Positions 42,304-51,024 of a DNA stretch of 64,000 bases are shown here, in pieces. The position numbers were made by a program, and so were the translations under genes. Within the stretch, counting starts at the first letter, position 1. Each line of letters starts with the position of its first letter. The stretch is from Massilia mucilaginosa (GTDB lineage Bacteria; Pseudomonadota; Gammaproteobacteria; Burkholderiales; Burkholderiaceae_D). Location of the stretch: positions 19,771 through 83,770 of the forward strand of contig NZ_WHJH01000026.1 in the NCBI RefSeq assembly GCF_011682145.1, written 5' to 3'. A model generated the notes under the pieces. That model ran no database searches. It had not been told where the DNA came from and was given only the letters and a program-made list of their open reading frames with translations.

Positions 42304-44577
42304 TCATTCCACCGTGATCGGCAGGTCGCGTCCGCTCAGCGCTTCATTGCCGGCATAGTCGGCCGCGAAGATGCGGATCACGTAGTCGCCCGGCGCCAGC
42401 GCGGCCGGGTCCCAGCCTCCGGTTTTGGCCACGCCGTCGCGCACGGTGTTGGTCACCACGTACAGGAAGCGCGTCGTCGCGCTGCCATACACGGTGATGC
42501 CGCTGTTGTCGGCATACGCCAGCTTGACGCTTTCCGGATCCGGCGGCAGCTTGTTGAATTCGATGTTGACCAGCGGCTTGCCGAAGCCGGCCACCGGCGT
42601 GCCGTCCGCCTGCAAGACCTGGTAACCGACCTTGTACAAACCGAGCTTGCGCCGCGCGGCGTTGCCGTCGGCCTGGTCGTAGGCATCGACCACGATCCCC
42701 AGCGGCCCGGCGCCGCGCGCCACCATCACGCGCTTGCCCGGTTTGCGCGCCAGCGCGCTGCCGGCCGCGTCGACCAGCCCGATTTTGTCGATGCGCGGCG
42801 CCACCTGGTCGCTAAAACCCGTGAACGGCAGCACCATCGGATTGGCTTCCACCCCGCCCGGCTGGTACACCAGGTGCACGTGGTACATGCGGTTGACCGT
42901 GCCCAGCGCGTCGCCGACATGAAAGCGCGTGCCGCGCCGCACGCGCATGCGCTCCGGCTTGCCTTTCTCGTTATCGAGCATGATGAAGCGCGCCGGGTCG
43001 AGCGGCGCGTCCTTGAGGGTGCGCCCGACCCGCATGTGGATGTAGGCCATGCTGTCGATGCTCATGCCTTCGCCCACCTCCCCGAAGGCCCAGTTGGGCA
43101 CGGGGCTGCTGACCTTTTCGTCGGCCACCGCCAGCACCGGCACGCCCATGTCGGCCTGCACATCGAGGCCGCTGTGGAAGTGGTGGCGGCTTTCGCCGTT
43201 GTAGCTGCCGCGCACTTCGCCGATGGTGCCGACCACTTCGTGGCGCTGGTCCTGCGGCTTGAACGGCCACGGGAAATTCCCGGCCGCCGCCGGCCGCGAT
43301 GCGGGCACAGGAACCGGCACGGTAGCCGACGCGGTAGCCGACGCGGTAGCCGGCGCGGCGACCGGCGCGGCACCCGCCACATCGGCCGGCGCGGCGGCCG
43401 TGGCGACCGGCGCCGCCTTGGGCGCCAGCACCGCGCTTGCACCGTCGGCGCGCGGCGAGACCCGGTGCACGGTGCGCCTGACGGCGTCGCTGACATACAG
43501 CCCGCCCGCGCGGTCGAGCGCGATGGCACTCGGCCGGCTCAAGCGCACCGATTGCGCGTCGCCGATCTCGATATCGACGCCGATCCCGGTCAGGCCCTGC
43601 AAGACGCCGTCGGGACTGAGCTGCAGGATGCGCCCGCGCCAGATGTCGCCCACGTACAGAAAGCCGTCATGCGTGAGCGCCAGCGCGACCGGGCGCCGCA
43701 GCAGCGGTTTTTCGGCGTTGTCCGGCGCTATCGCCACGGTGCTGACCTGGCCGTCCGGCGCCAGCTTGCGCACCGCGCCGTTGCTGGTGTCGGCCACGTA
43801 CAGGTTGCCTTTGGCGTCGACCACGACCGAGGTCGGCGTGTCGAACTGCGCGGCGCCGGCCAGGCCGTCCACGTAGCCGGGCGCACTGCCTGCGATGGTG
43901 CGCACCATGCCGTCCGGCCCGATGGCGCGGATGCGGTCGTTGTAGGTGTCGGCCACGTACACCACGCCGGCCTTGTCGACCGCGACGCCAACCGGCCCGT
44001 TGAACATGGCGACGTCGGCCTTGCCGTCCAGGTAGCCTGGCACGCCGCCGCCGGCCAGGGTGCTGACCACGCCTTGCGGGGTGACTTTGCGAATCGCGTT
44101 GTTGCCGGTATCGGCGACATACAGGTTGCCGGCGGCATCGATGGCCATGCCGGACGGGGTGTGGAACGCGGCGCCGCCGCCGGTGCCGTCGGCAAAGCCT
44201 TCCTTGCCGCCAGCCAGGGTCGAGACCAGTCCCTCGGGCGTGATTTTGCGGATGCGGTTGTTGTCGCCGGCGTCGGCCACGAACAGGTTGCCGTCGCGGT
44301 CGATCACCATGCCGAAGGGGTCGGAAAAGCGCGCCTGCGCCGCGCCGCCATCGGCAAAGCCGGCGCTGCCGTTGCCGGCCACGGTGCCGATGCTGACCGG
44401 CCAGCCCAGCACGGTCGGCCGCGGTTTGATGCCGACCATGGCCGCCACCCTGGCCACCGACGGCTGCGCGCCGCCGTGCAGCGCGTACCAGGCGCCGCCC
44501 GCGCCGATGGCGCCAATGGCGCCAATGGCTGCCGCGATCAGCAGCGGCTTCGTGTATTTTCCGTTCAAACTTGTCAC
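42304..44577 (-). CDS. NHL-repeat protein with a C-terminal M23-like peptidase domain
   Basis: 757 residues. An N-terminal signal anchor (LLIAAAIGAIGAIGAGGAWY) leads into an NHL beta-propeller (residues ~60-375) with at least five repeats of the form GxxxxIDxxGNLYVADTGNN. A Pro/Ala/Thr linker (~380-440) precedes an M23/LytM-like domain: HHFHSGLDV gives the HxxxD metal motif and MYHVHLVYQ the HxH motif, so the zinc ligands look complete. It is divergent from an SMP-30-like propeller gene. A role at the cell wall, with the propeller as a docking surface, is an inference. Confidence 0.85.
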   Translation of the reverse strand: MTSLNGKYTKPLLIAAAIGAIGAIGAGGAWYALHGGAQPSVARVAAMVGIKPRPTVLGWPVSIGTVAGNGSAGFADGGAAQARFSDPFGMVIDRDGNLFVADAGDNNRIRKITPEGLVSTLAGGKEGFADGTGGGAAFHTPSGMAIDAAGNLYVADTGNNAIRKVTPQGVVSTLAGGGVPGYLDGKADVAMFNGPVGVAVDKAGVVYVADTYNDRIRAIGPDGMVRTIAGSAPGYVDGLAGAAQFDTPTSVVVDAKGNLYVADTSNGAVRKLAPDGQVSTVAIAPDNAEKPLLRRPVALALTHDGFLYVGDIWRGRILQLSPDGVLQGLTGIGVDIEIGDAQSVRLSRPSAIALDRAGGLYVSDAVRRTVHRVSPRADGASAVLAPKAAPVATAAAPADVAGAAPVAAPATASATASATVPVPVPASRPAAAGNFPWPFKPQDQRHEVVGTIGEVRGSYNGESRHHFHSGLDVQADMGVPVLAVADEKVSSPVPNWAFGEVGEGMSIDSMAYIHMRVGRTLKDAPLDPARFIMLDNEKGKPERMRVRRGTRFHVGDALGTVNRMYHVHLVYQPGGVEANPMVLPFTGFSDQVAPRIDKIGLVDAAGSALARKPGKRVMVARGAGPLGIVVDAYDQADGNAARRKLGLYKVGYQVLQADGTPVAGFGKPLVNIEFNKLPPDPESVKLAYADNSGITVYGSATTRFLYVVTNTVRDGVAKTGGWDPAALAPGDYVIRIFAADYAGNEALSGRDLPITVE

Positions 44578-44669
44578 CCGCTCAGCATTATCAAAACACG
44601 AAGCTTACCTCATCATCAAGTACACTAGGTGCCGGCCGGATGACCGGCAATTTTCCGAACGGAGTTTCC

Positions 44670-45617
44670 ATGATGACCTCGACCCGGCTGGCGTGCGCGC
44701 TGGCCTTTGCCGCCTGCCAGGCGGGACCCGCACTGGCCGCCGGCGCGCCTCCGGCCACCCTGGAACGCTTGCACGTGGCCAGCGCCCTGACCGCGCCGAA
44801 ATCGTTCACCTTCGGCGTGGAAGGCCCCGCCGTCGATGCGGCCGGCAATGTGTACGCGGTCAATTTTGCGCGCCAGCAAACCATCGGCAAGGTCAAGCCG
44901 AACGGCGAGGCCGAGGTGTTCGCGACCCTGCCCGGCACCAGCGTGGCCAACGGCATCCGCTTCGGGCCGGACGGTGCGATGTACGTGGCCGATTATGTCG
45001 AACACACGATCTACCGGATCGATCCGGCCAGCGGCGCCATTGCCATCCACGCGCGCGAGGACGCCATGAGCCAGCCGAACGACCTGGCCATCACGGCCGC
45101 CGGGGTCATCTATGCGAGCGATCCGGACTGGAAGAAGAGTACAGGTCGCGTGTGGCGCATCGAGCGCGACGGCAAAGTAACGCTGGCGGCCGACCAGCTC
45201 GGCACCGCCAACGGCATCGACGTCAGCCCGGACGGGCGCACCCTGTACGTGAACGAGAGCGTGCAGCGCATGGTCTGGGCGTTCACCATCGCGCCCGATG
45301 GCACGCTCGGCGGCAAGCGCCGCATCGCCAGTTTTTCCGATCACGGGCTCGACGGAATGCGGGTCGATGTCGACGGCAATCTGTACATCACGCGCATCGG
45401 CAAGGGCACGGTGGTCAAGCTCTCGCCCGACGGCCGCACCCTGGCCGAAATTTCCCTGCCGGGCAAGAAGCCGAGCAATATCAGCTTCGGCGGCCCGGAC
45501 GGGCGCACGGCGTATGTGACCGAAGTGGAGAATGGACAGTTGCTGCAGTTCCGGGTGGCGCGTCCGGGACTGGAATGGCAGCAGCGCCAGGCTGGCGCCG
45601 CCAGGCCGGCGCAGTAA
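44670..45617 (+). CDS. SMP-30/gluconolactonase-like beta-propeller protein
   Basis: 315 residues with a signal peptide (MMTSTRLACALAFAACQAGP). It has the SMP-30/LRE-type propeller: FGVEGPAVDAAGNVYAVNFA, GTSVANGIRFGPDGAMYVAD, AMSQPNDLAITAAGVIYASD and SPDGRTLYVNESVQRMVWAF. Residues typical of the metal site (Glu and Asn/Asp in these loops) are present. Lactonase or esterase activity in the periplasm is likely; substrate unknown. CGGAG before 44670 fixes the start; it is divergent from the NHL/M23 gene across 92 bases. Confidence 0.88.
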   Translation: MMTSTRLACALAFAACQAGPALAAGAPPATLERLHVASALTAPKSFTFGVEGPAVDAAGNVYAVNFARQQTIGKVKPNGEAEVFATLPGTSVANGIRFGPDGAMYVADYVEHTIYRIDPASGAIAIHAREDAMSQPNDLAITAAGVIYASDPDWKKSTGRVWRIERDGKVTLAADQLGTANGIDVSPDGRTLYVNESVQRMVWAFTIAPDGTLGGKRRIASFSDHGLDGMRVDVDGNLYITRIGKGTVVKLSPDGRTLAEISLPGKKPSNISFGGPDGRTAYVTEVENGQLLQFRVARPGLEWQQRQAGAARPAQ

Positions 45618-45654
45618 CGATCACGACAACGCCAGGCCCGCGCCGCCCGGCGTC

Positions 45655-46290
45655 CTAGCGGCGCGCTGGCGGCAACCCTTGTTCGGCCGGCGGCTGGATG
45701 GTGCCGCCGCATTCGCCGTACTTGTGCACAAAACTCTCGTAAGCCGCGTCCGGCGCCGCAAAGCGCGCCAGGCTGCCCGGCGTCCTGGGCAGCCCCGGCC
45801 AGATGGCCGCTGCCGCCGCAAGGCTGGCGTCGATATCGCCGGCCTGGATTTTCCCCAGCACGCCCAGTCCGCGCAGCACGTCGACCGCGATCAGTTCCTG
45901 CGTTTCGGCGCAAAAGTCGGCCAGGTCCATGCGCGCGCCGACCTCTTGCCATAGTTCGCGCGTGATGCGGTACAGGCCGGCGGCTGTACAGGTGCCGTTG
46001 TGGCCGGGTCCGGGATGGGTGGAAAAATCGGTGAAGCGCCACGGGTCGTTGCGCCGGCCGCGAATCGCGCCGTCGAGAAAATCGACGCCGCCGCCCAGGC
46101 AGTGGCACATCGCGCGCAGGAACGCCCGGATGTTGGGCTGTTTCAGGTAGATCCGGTTTTCTTCAAGCCGGCACGCTTTTTCCAGGCGGATGCGCACCGT
46201 CTTGGCTTCGGCCTCCTCGGCCGGCGTGGTGCTCAGGCGCGCGCGGTGGTGCAGGACGGCGCCGGACGGCGAAATGAGGGTGGCGCACAT
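45655..46290 (-). CDS. Phage-lysozyme-like protein following a PAAR gene, probable T6SS effector
   Basis: 211 residues. From about residue 50 it follows the lambda-endolysin-type (GH104) fold: NIRAFLRAMCHCL, RFTDFSTHPGPGHNG, TCTAAGLYRITRELWQEVGA, DLADFCAETQELIAVDVLRG and GDIDASLAAAAAIWPGLP. Lambda endolysin has its catalytic Glu in SEGT after FLDMLAW; the matching place here reads CHCLGGG, so the Glu seems to be Leu. AGGAAG precedes the ATG at 46290, eight bases after the PAAR stop. The pair looks like an orphan type VI secretion cargo. No immunity gene is visible. Confidence 0.8.
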   Translation of the reverse strand: MCATLISPSGAVLHHRARLSTTPAEEAEAKTVRIRLEKACRLEENRIYLKQPNIRAFLRAMCHCLGGGVDFLDGAIRGRRNDPWRFTDFSTHPGPGHNGTCTAAGLYRITRELWQEVGARMDLADFCAETQELIAVDVLRGLGVLGKIQAGDIDASLAAAAAIWPGLPRTPGSLARFAAPDAAYESFVHKYGECGGTIQPPAEQGLPPARR

Positions 46291-46298
46291 GCTGCTTC

Positions 46299-46832
46299 CT
46301 AGACAAAGAGTTCGACCGATTCGGCCATCGCCGTGGTCGACAGCAAGTGGGTGTAGCCGTTGCGGTCGGAGGTGCCGAATTCGAGCTGGCCGCTGGCGCG
46401 CACCACGGCGTATTCCTTGTGCACCAGCGGGTCGCCCGTTTCTTCGTCGAGCAGCACGAAGCGCTCGTTGAAGCTCGGTCCGCGCGGCGCATCCCGCAAG
46501 GCGCGCGACGGCCGGCTGTCGCTGTCGGACAGGGCGCGCCCGGTATCCTTGAGCACCTGGCTGCGCATCATCTGCACCGGCAGCAGCTTGGGCAAGGGCG
46601 AGCAGCGGCAGCTGCACAGATCGTTTTCGAGCGCGACGTGCTTGCCGTCGGACATTTCGGGAATGCGCGGGCCGACGCACATGATGCGCCCGGTCGCCTT
46701 GCATGCGGGACAGGCCACCAGGTCGCCCTCGAGTGCGATGGGCACGCCGTTGATGCAGCCGCTGCCGCTGGCCGAGACGACCCTTCCGCCGGCGCTGGTG
46801 GTGGCGCCGAGGGTGATGGTGTAGCGCCTCAT
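46299..46832 (-). CDS. PAAR-domain protein
   Basis: 177 residues. The N-terminal ~95 residues form a PAAR spike tip (YTITLGATTSAGGRVVSASG, GVPIALEGDLVACPACKATG, MSDGKHVALENDLCSCRCSP), with repeated G-D/N-x-V-x-C-P type loops and zinc-binding Cys/His. The tail (SFNERFVLLDEETGDPLVHK, EYAVVRASGQLEFGTSDRNG) resembles a small beta extension seen in type VI spike-effector adaptors. It caps VgrG on the T6SS spike and carries the downstream lysozyme-like effector. No other T6SS gene is in the window. I start at the ATG at 46832. Confidence 0.88.
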   Translation of the reverse strand: MRRYTITLGATTSAGGRVVSASGSGCINGVPIALEGDLVACPACKATGRIMCVGPRIPEMSDGKHVALENDLCSCRCSPLPKLLPVQMMRSQVLKDTGRALSDSDSRPSRALRDAPRGPSFNERFVLLDEETGDPLVHKEYAVVRASGQLEFGTSDRNGYTHLLSTTAMAESVELFV

Positions 46833-46867
46833 TGCGCCAGGCTCCGCAGGGCGCAATGGCGCCCGGA

Positions 46868-46885
46868 TTCGGCGGGAACGACGGG
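46868..46885. repeat. Fragment of the GGCGGGAATCC palindromic family
   Basis: TTCGGCGGGAACGACGG just upstream of the PAAR gene; half of the palindromic element only. Confidence 0.4.
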
Positions 46886-47055
46886 GTGGGAGATCAGTTT
46901 CATGGCTCTTCCTTTGCGACGGTATCAACAAGCTGGCGTTAGCGGCACCGGGGCGCCTGACATACGCCAAGGTTACTTTTCGAGGCGCTTGCGAGCTTGA
47001 TATCGATCAATCAAACCATTGCTAGCTAGCTTGAACAGGGTGACAGCACCTCCTG

Positions 47056-47511
47056 TCAAGGGATGTCCGCCAGCTTGTTGACGAGCGTGTCGGCGGGCTC
47101 CAGCAGGCGGCCGTCGGCGGCGCGCGGCAGCATGGGCGCCAGGGCCTGTCCGCTCTGCCTGTCAACCAGCTGCGAGTGCGCTTCGCCCTCGGCGAACAGC
47201 TGCCGCTCGCCCCACTGGCGCAGCGCCACGATCAGCGGGAACAGGCTCTCGCCTTTGGCGGTCAGGACGTATTCCTGATAGGCCGTGCCGTCGGCCGCCG
47301 GCTGCACGGCCAGCACGCCCTCCTCCACCAGCACGCGCAGGCGGTCGGCCAGGATATTGCGCGCCACTCCGAGGCGGCGCTGGAAGTCGCCGAAGCGGCG
47401 CGCGCCGTCGAAGGCGTCGCGCACCACCAGCAGGCACCAGCGCTCGCCGATCGCATCGAGCGAGCGCGCCACCGGGCAGGCGTCGGCTTTCATGCTTTTA
47501 CGTTTGGCCAT
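47056..47511 (-). CDS. HxlR-family regulator
   Basis: 151 residues. HxlR-type winged helix with an N-terminal cysteine: ACPVARSLDAIGERWCLLVV, RDAFDGARRFGDFQRRLGVA, NILADRLRVLVEEGVLAVQP and EYVLTAKGESLFPLIVALRQ. These dimeric regulators often sense aldehydes or oxidants through the Cys. It is divergent from an MFS gene, with a cluster of AACTAGTT sites between them; repression of the transporter and itself is likely. Confidence 0.92.
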   Translation of the reverse strand: MAKRKSMKADACPVARSLDAIGERWCLLVVRDAFDGARRFGDFQRRLGVARNILADRLRVLVEEGVLAVQPAADGTAYQEYVLTAKGESLFPLIVALRQWGERQLFAEGEAHSQLVDRQSGQALAPMLPRAADGRLLEPADTLVNKLADIP

Positions 47512-47537
47512 CGTTGCGGATTCCCTTCTTCAGCGTT

Positions 47538-47599
47538 AACTAGTTGCATTTTAAAACCAGAATCTCTACACTTCAACTAGTTTCGATTTGCAACCAGTT
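47538..47599. promoter_or_regulatory. Repeated AACTAGTT motifs between HxlR and MFS genes
   Basis: The palindrome AACTAGTT occurs at 47538 and 47575, and AACCAGTT (one change) at 47592. Copies lie on both sides of a short AT-rich stretch, as expected for HxlR operators over a divergent promoter pair. Confidence 0.55.
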
Positions 47600-47609
47600 T
47601 AGGATAACC

Positions 47610-48812
47610 ATGATGCAACCCTTCCCCGGCGCCGCTGCGGCGCCGCGCGTGCCGCCCCGGCTGGTCGCGCTGTTTGCTTGCGGCAGCGGCCTGAGCGTCG
47701 CGAATGTGTACTACGCCCAGCCCCTGCTCGGTTCGCTGGCGGCCGACTTCGCGATCAGCCCGGCGGCCGTCGGCGGCGTGATCACGGCCACCCAGGCCGG
47801 CAGCATCCTGGCCTTGCTGCTGCTGGTGCCGCTCGGCGACCGGCTCGACCGGCGCCGCCTGATGCTGGTCCAGGCCCTGCTGCTGGCGCTGGCGCTGGTG
47901 TGCGTGGCGATGGCGCGCCAGGCGCCGCTGCTGCTGGCCGCCATGCTGGCCGTCGGCCTGCTCGGCACCGCCATGACGCAGGGCTTGATCGCGACGGCCG
48001 CCAGCGCGGCCGATGCGTCCGAGCGCGGGCGCGTGGTCGGCGCGGCGCAAGGCGGCGTCGTCATCGGCCTGCTGCTGGCGCGCGTGCTGGCGGGACTGGT
48101 GGCCGATGCGGCCGGCTGGCGCTGGGTGTATCTGCTGTCGGCGGCCACCATGCTGGCGCTGGCGGGCCTGTTGTGGACGGCGCTGCCGGCGCAGGCGCGC
48201 GCGCGTTCGGGCTTGTCGTACGGCGCGCTGCTGCTGTCGATGCTGGACTTGCTGCGGCACGAACGGATGCTGCGGATCCGGGGCATGATCGCGCTGCTGA
48301 TGTTCGCGGCGTTCAGCATTTTCTGGAGCGCGCTGGTGCTGCCGCTGAGCGCGGCGCCGTATGCGCTGTCGCACACCGCCATCGGCGCCTTCGGCCTGGT
48401 GGGCGTGGCCGGGGCGCTGGCGGCCGGCAAGGCGGGCAGCTGGGCCGACCGCGGGCTCGGACAGCGCGCCACCGGCATCGCGCTGGGCCTGCTGGTGCTG
48501 GCCTGGCTGCCGCTCGGCTTGCTGCACCGCTCGCTCTGGCTGCTCGGACTGGGCATCGTGCTGCTCGATATCGGCGCGCAGGCGATCCAGGTGCTCAACC
48601 AGAGCATGATCTTCCGCAGCCGCCCGGACGCGCACAGCCGGCTGGTGGGCTGCTACATGCTGTTCTATGCGGTCGGCAGCGGCGCCGGGGCGCTGGCGGC
48701 CACCGCCATGTATGCGGCCGCCGGCTGGACCGGCGTGTGCCTGCTCGGCGCCGGCGTGAGCGCGCTGGCCGGGCTGTTCTGGGCGCTCAGCTTGCGCTGG
48801 ACGCCGGCCTGA
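47610..48812 (+). CDS. MFS transporter (sugar-efflux/YnfM-related type)
   Basis: 400 residues, twelve predicted helices. Opening GSGLSVANVYYAQPLLGSLA, then PLGDRLDRRRLMLVQALLLA, the helix-5 RVVGAAQGGVVIGLLLARVL and a late DIGAQAIQVLNQSMIFRSRP. The NVYYAQPLL start is typical of a proteobacterial drug-efflux-like MFS group. AGGATAACC before the ATG at 47610 fixes the start. HxlR control is implied by the neighbour. Substrate unknown. Confidence 0.9.
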   Translation: MMQPFPGAAAAPRVPPRLVALFACGSGLSVANVYYAQPLLGSLAADFAISPAAVGGVITATQAGSILALLLLVPLGDRLDRRRLMLVQALLLALALVCVAMARQAPLLLAAMLAVGLLGTAMTQGLIATAASAADASERGRVVGAAQGGVVIGLLLARVLAGLVADAAGWRWVYLLSAATMLALAGLLWTALPAQARARSGLSYGALLLSMLDLLRHERMLRIRGMIALLMFAAFSIFWSALVLPLSAAPYALSHTAIGAFGLVGVAGALAAGKAGSWADRGLGQRATGIALGLLVLAWLPLGLLHRSLWLLGLGIVLLDIGAQAIQVLNQSMIFRSRPDAHSRLVGCYMLFYAVGSGAGALAATAMYAAAGWTGVCLLGAGVSALAGLFWALSLRWTPA

Positions 48813-48824
48813 CGGGGCCGCTTC

Positions 48825-49238
48825 CTACGACGTCCCGAGGCGCCGGGCAAAGTCGGCCAGCATGGCGGCGTCTTGCACGCCTTCGAGCAAGGCGGGCACG
48901 CCGCTGACCCGGATCAATGCCTTTTCGTAGGCATCGACCCAGGGGCGGTGATCGGTCCGGCCGGCATTGAGCAGATGCCGCACGCGCGCCAGGATGGCGA
49001 GCGAGGCGGAGGTGGGAACGCGCTCGACCAGGGACAGCATCGCCTCGCGCGCGCCATCGCGCACCTGGGGTACCCAGTCGTTGAGCCGGGGGATCAGCAA
49101 GGGCAGGATGCGCGGATCGGACAGCGTGCCGCATTCGCGCACGGCGGCTTCGCGAATCAGGCCGCCGTGCCAGTCCAGCCGGTCCTTCAAGTCTTTGAAA
49201 GGATCGGGTGGCTCGGGCGGCGTTGGGGAACTGGCCAT
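48825..49238 (-). CDS. HEAT-repeat-like hypothetical protein
   Basis: 137 residues, soluble, all-helical. REAAVRECGTLSDPRILPLL, IPRLNDWVPQVRDGAREAML and TSASLAILARVRHLLN form HEAT-like helical pairs (the D-x-V-x-x-V-R pattern). Such domains bind partner proteins or nucleic acid. Convergent with the MFS gene 12 bases away. Nothing else indicates a function. Confidence 0.75.
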   Translation of the reverse strand: MASSPTPPEPPDPFKDLKDRLDWHGGLIREAAVRECGTLSDPRILPLLIPRLNDWVPQVRDGAREAMLSLVERVPTSASLAILARVRHLLNAGRTDHRPWVDAYEKALIRVSGVPALLEGVQDAAMLADFARRLGTS

Positions 49239-49387
49239 GATTCAGCAGGGAACCTGGGCACCCGCCTGCGCGGGTGCGACGGCGTGGATGACCGTGCCAG
49301 TATAGGGCATGCGGCCACGCTGCCCGTCCCTTGCGCGACGCCCCCGCCGGCACGCCGCCAGCGGACGGCCGGCAGCGCGGCCTGCGT

Positions 49388-49876
49388 TTACTGGCCGGGC
49401 GGACGCGTGGTGCCGGCGGTGCCCCGGGTACCGGTGTCGGTGCTGTTGGCCCCGGCAGCGCCGTCGCTGCCGGTCATCGAGGTCGTGCCAGTCGGCCCGG
49501 TCATGCCTGTTCCGGTGGTGCCCGCAGTCCCACCGCTGCCGCCGGTGGCAGTGCTGCCGGCCGCGCCGCTGGTACCCGTTGCAGTGCTGCCGGCCATGCC
49601 GCTGGTGCCGGTGGCCGTGCTGCCGGCCGCCCCGCTGTTGCCGCCGGTGACGCCCGGCGTGGTGGCGGCGCCGCTGTCATTGCCTGCCGTGGTCGAGGTC
49701 GCCGTGCCGCCGGTGGCGCCGGTGGTGCTGTTGCCGGCCCCGCTACCGGCCACGGTGGCCGATGGCGCAGCGTCGCTGCCGGCGCCCGGGCCCGCACCGT
49801 CGTTCTTGCACGCCGCCAGCGACATTGCTGCCAGCAAGATACACGCTACATTCTTTACCAGAGGAAGTTTGTTCAT
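49388..49876 (-). CDS. Low-complexity Gly/Ser/Thr/Ala lipoprotein
   Basis: 162 residues. Lipobox signal MNKLPLVKNVACILLAAMSL with Cys at residue 23 (SLAACKND), then about 140 residues built from short TGTSG/AAGSTAT-like repeats. There is no folded C-terminal domain. The repeat unit AGSTATGTSG recurs several times. It resembles the spacer of the lipoprotein at 30326. A good ribosome binding site precedes the ATG. Likely an outer-membrane or surface-exposed flexible protein. Confidence 0.75.
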   Translation of the reverse strand: MNKLPLVKNVACILLAAMSLAACKNDGAGPGAGSDAAPSATVAGSGAGNSTTGATGGTATSTTAGNDSGAATTPGVTGGNSGAAGSTATGTSGMAGSTATGTSGAAGSTATGGSGGTAGTTGTGMTGPTGTTSMTGSDGAAGANSTDTGTRGTAGTTRPPGQ

Positions 49877-50052
49877 GTCGCAGCTCCTTTGCATGTTGCG
49901 GTGGATAAGAGCGGCGCGCGTCCTTCACGAAGCGCGCAGCCAGTGAGTCGTATCCTAGCGCCCTGTTCCACCCCCGGCCCATCGGCCAACTTGCCCATTG
50001 CATGTAGGAGATGTCCGGCCCTCACCCGCCGCGCATGCGGCCTGCGGCGCGG

Positions 50053-50817
50053 CTATTTGTTAGTGACGCCGGGGACGTCGCGCGTGGGGCGGGCGAACTT
50101 GCCCTTGAGCTCGTCCACGCCCGATTGCGGCCTGGCCATCTTGGCCAGGTCGGCACGGTACTTGCGCGTTGCGGCGGTGTCGAGCTTCATGCGGCGGTCG
50201 CGCTCTTCGACCAGGCCGGGCTGCGCTTCGCCGTCACGGTTGAAGGACCAGGCCAGCATCGGCATGCCCATCGGCAACTTGTCCTTGGGCTGGCCCATGT
50301 GGCCGGTGTTCCAGACATGCCAGGTTTTGCCGTAGCTATTCATCTTGGCTTTCATCAGCGCTTTTTCAGCCACCTTGGGAATGCCGGGCGCCATCAGCTG
50401 GCCGCTGAGGATTTCGCCGTTGTGCGGATGCCAGAATGTCTTTTCTTCGGCGGGCAAGGTCTCGAACAGGGTCTCGGAAATGATGTACTCGACGCCGTGC
50501 ATATTGGCTTTTCTGGTGTTGCTGTCGAACAGGACGCACTGGGCGAAATCTTCGTTCATCTGGTGGCAGTAATGGTGCGCTTCCATCTGGTGCTCGGGAT
50601 GGTCCTTCATGGGATGGAAGCCCACCAGGTAGATATCGAACCCGGCGAACGGGCTGTTGCTTTGCAAGAGTTTGGCGCCCGCTTCGAGGGCGCGGGTCCT
50701 GGGCGCCTTGTCGGCGCCGGGCGGCGATTGCGGCGGCGCGACTTTTTCTTGCGCCCAGGCCGGGGATAGCGATAGCAGCAGCGCTGCCATCATCATGGAA
50801 AGAGGCGTGCGTGTCAT
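50053..50817 (-). CDS. OBAP-like (DUF1264) secreted protein
   Basis: 254 residues. A signal peptide (MTRTPLSMMMAALLLSLSPA) is cut before QEKVAP. The body matches the oil-body-associated-protein family (DUF1264): FAGFDIYLVGFHPMKDHPEH, QMEAHHYCHQMNEDFAQCVL, GVEYIISETLFETLPAEEK and FWHPHNGEILSGQL. Conserved His and Cys (HHYCH) may bind metal. The family is best known from plant seed oil bodies and occurs sporadically in bacteria; function unknown. GGGAGC before 50817 fixes the start. Confidence 0.9.
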   Translation of the reverse strand: MTRTPLSMMMAALLLSLSPAWAQEKVAPPQSPPGADKAPRTRALEAGAKLLQSNSPFAGFDIYLVGFHPMKDHPEHQMEAHHYCHQMNEDFAQCVLFDSNTRKANMHGVEYIISETLFETLPAEEKTFWHPHNGEILSGQLMAPGIPKVAEKALMKAKMNSYGKTWHVWNTGHMGQPKDKLPMGMPMLAWSFNRDGEAQPGLVEERDRRMKLDTAATRKYRADLAKMARPQSGVDELKGKFARPTRDVPGVTNK

Positions 50818-51024
50818 GGAACAGCTCCCGAAAAGTGGGACGGCGCGGACGATCCGGCGCCGCCGGTTCACCGATACGGTAGCCCAGCGCCGCACTTTGC
50901 GCCACGCGTTACGGGCGTGACACGGTTGATGCCGGAGATACTTTGCAGCGCCGGCAAACCAGTACGCCAGCCTCTTCCTTGCCCCGCTGGATGTGCACAT
51001 CCACCGGGGCAAACCGCGGGTCGC

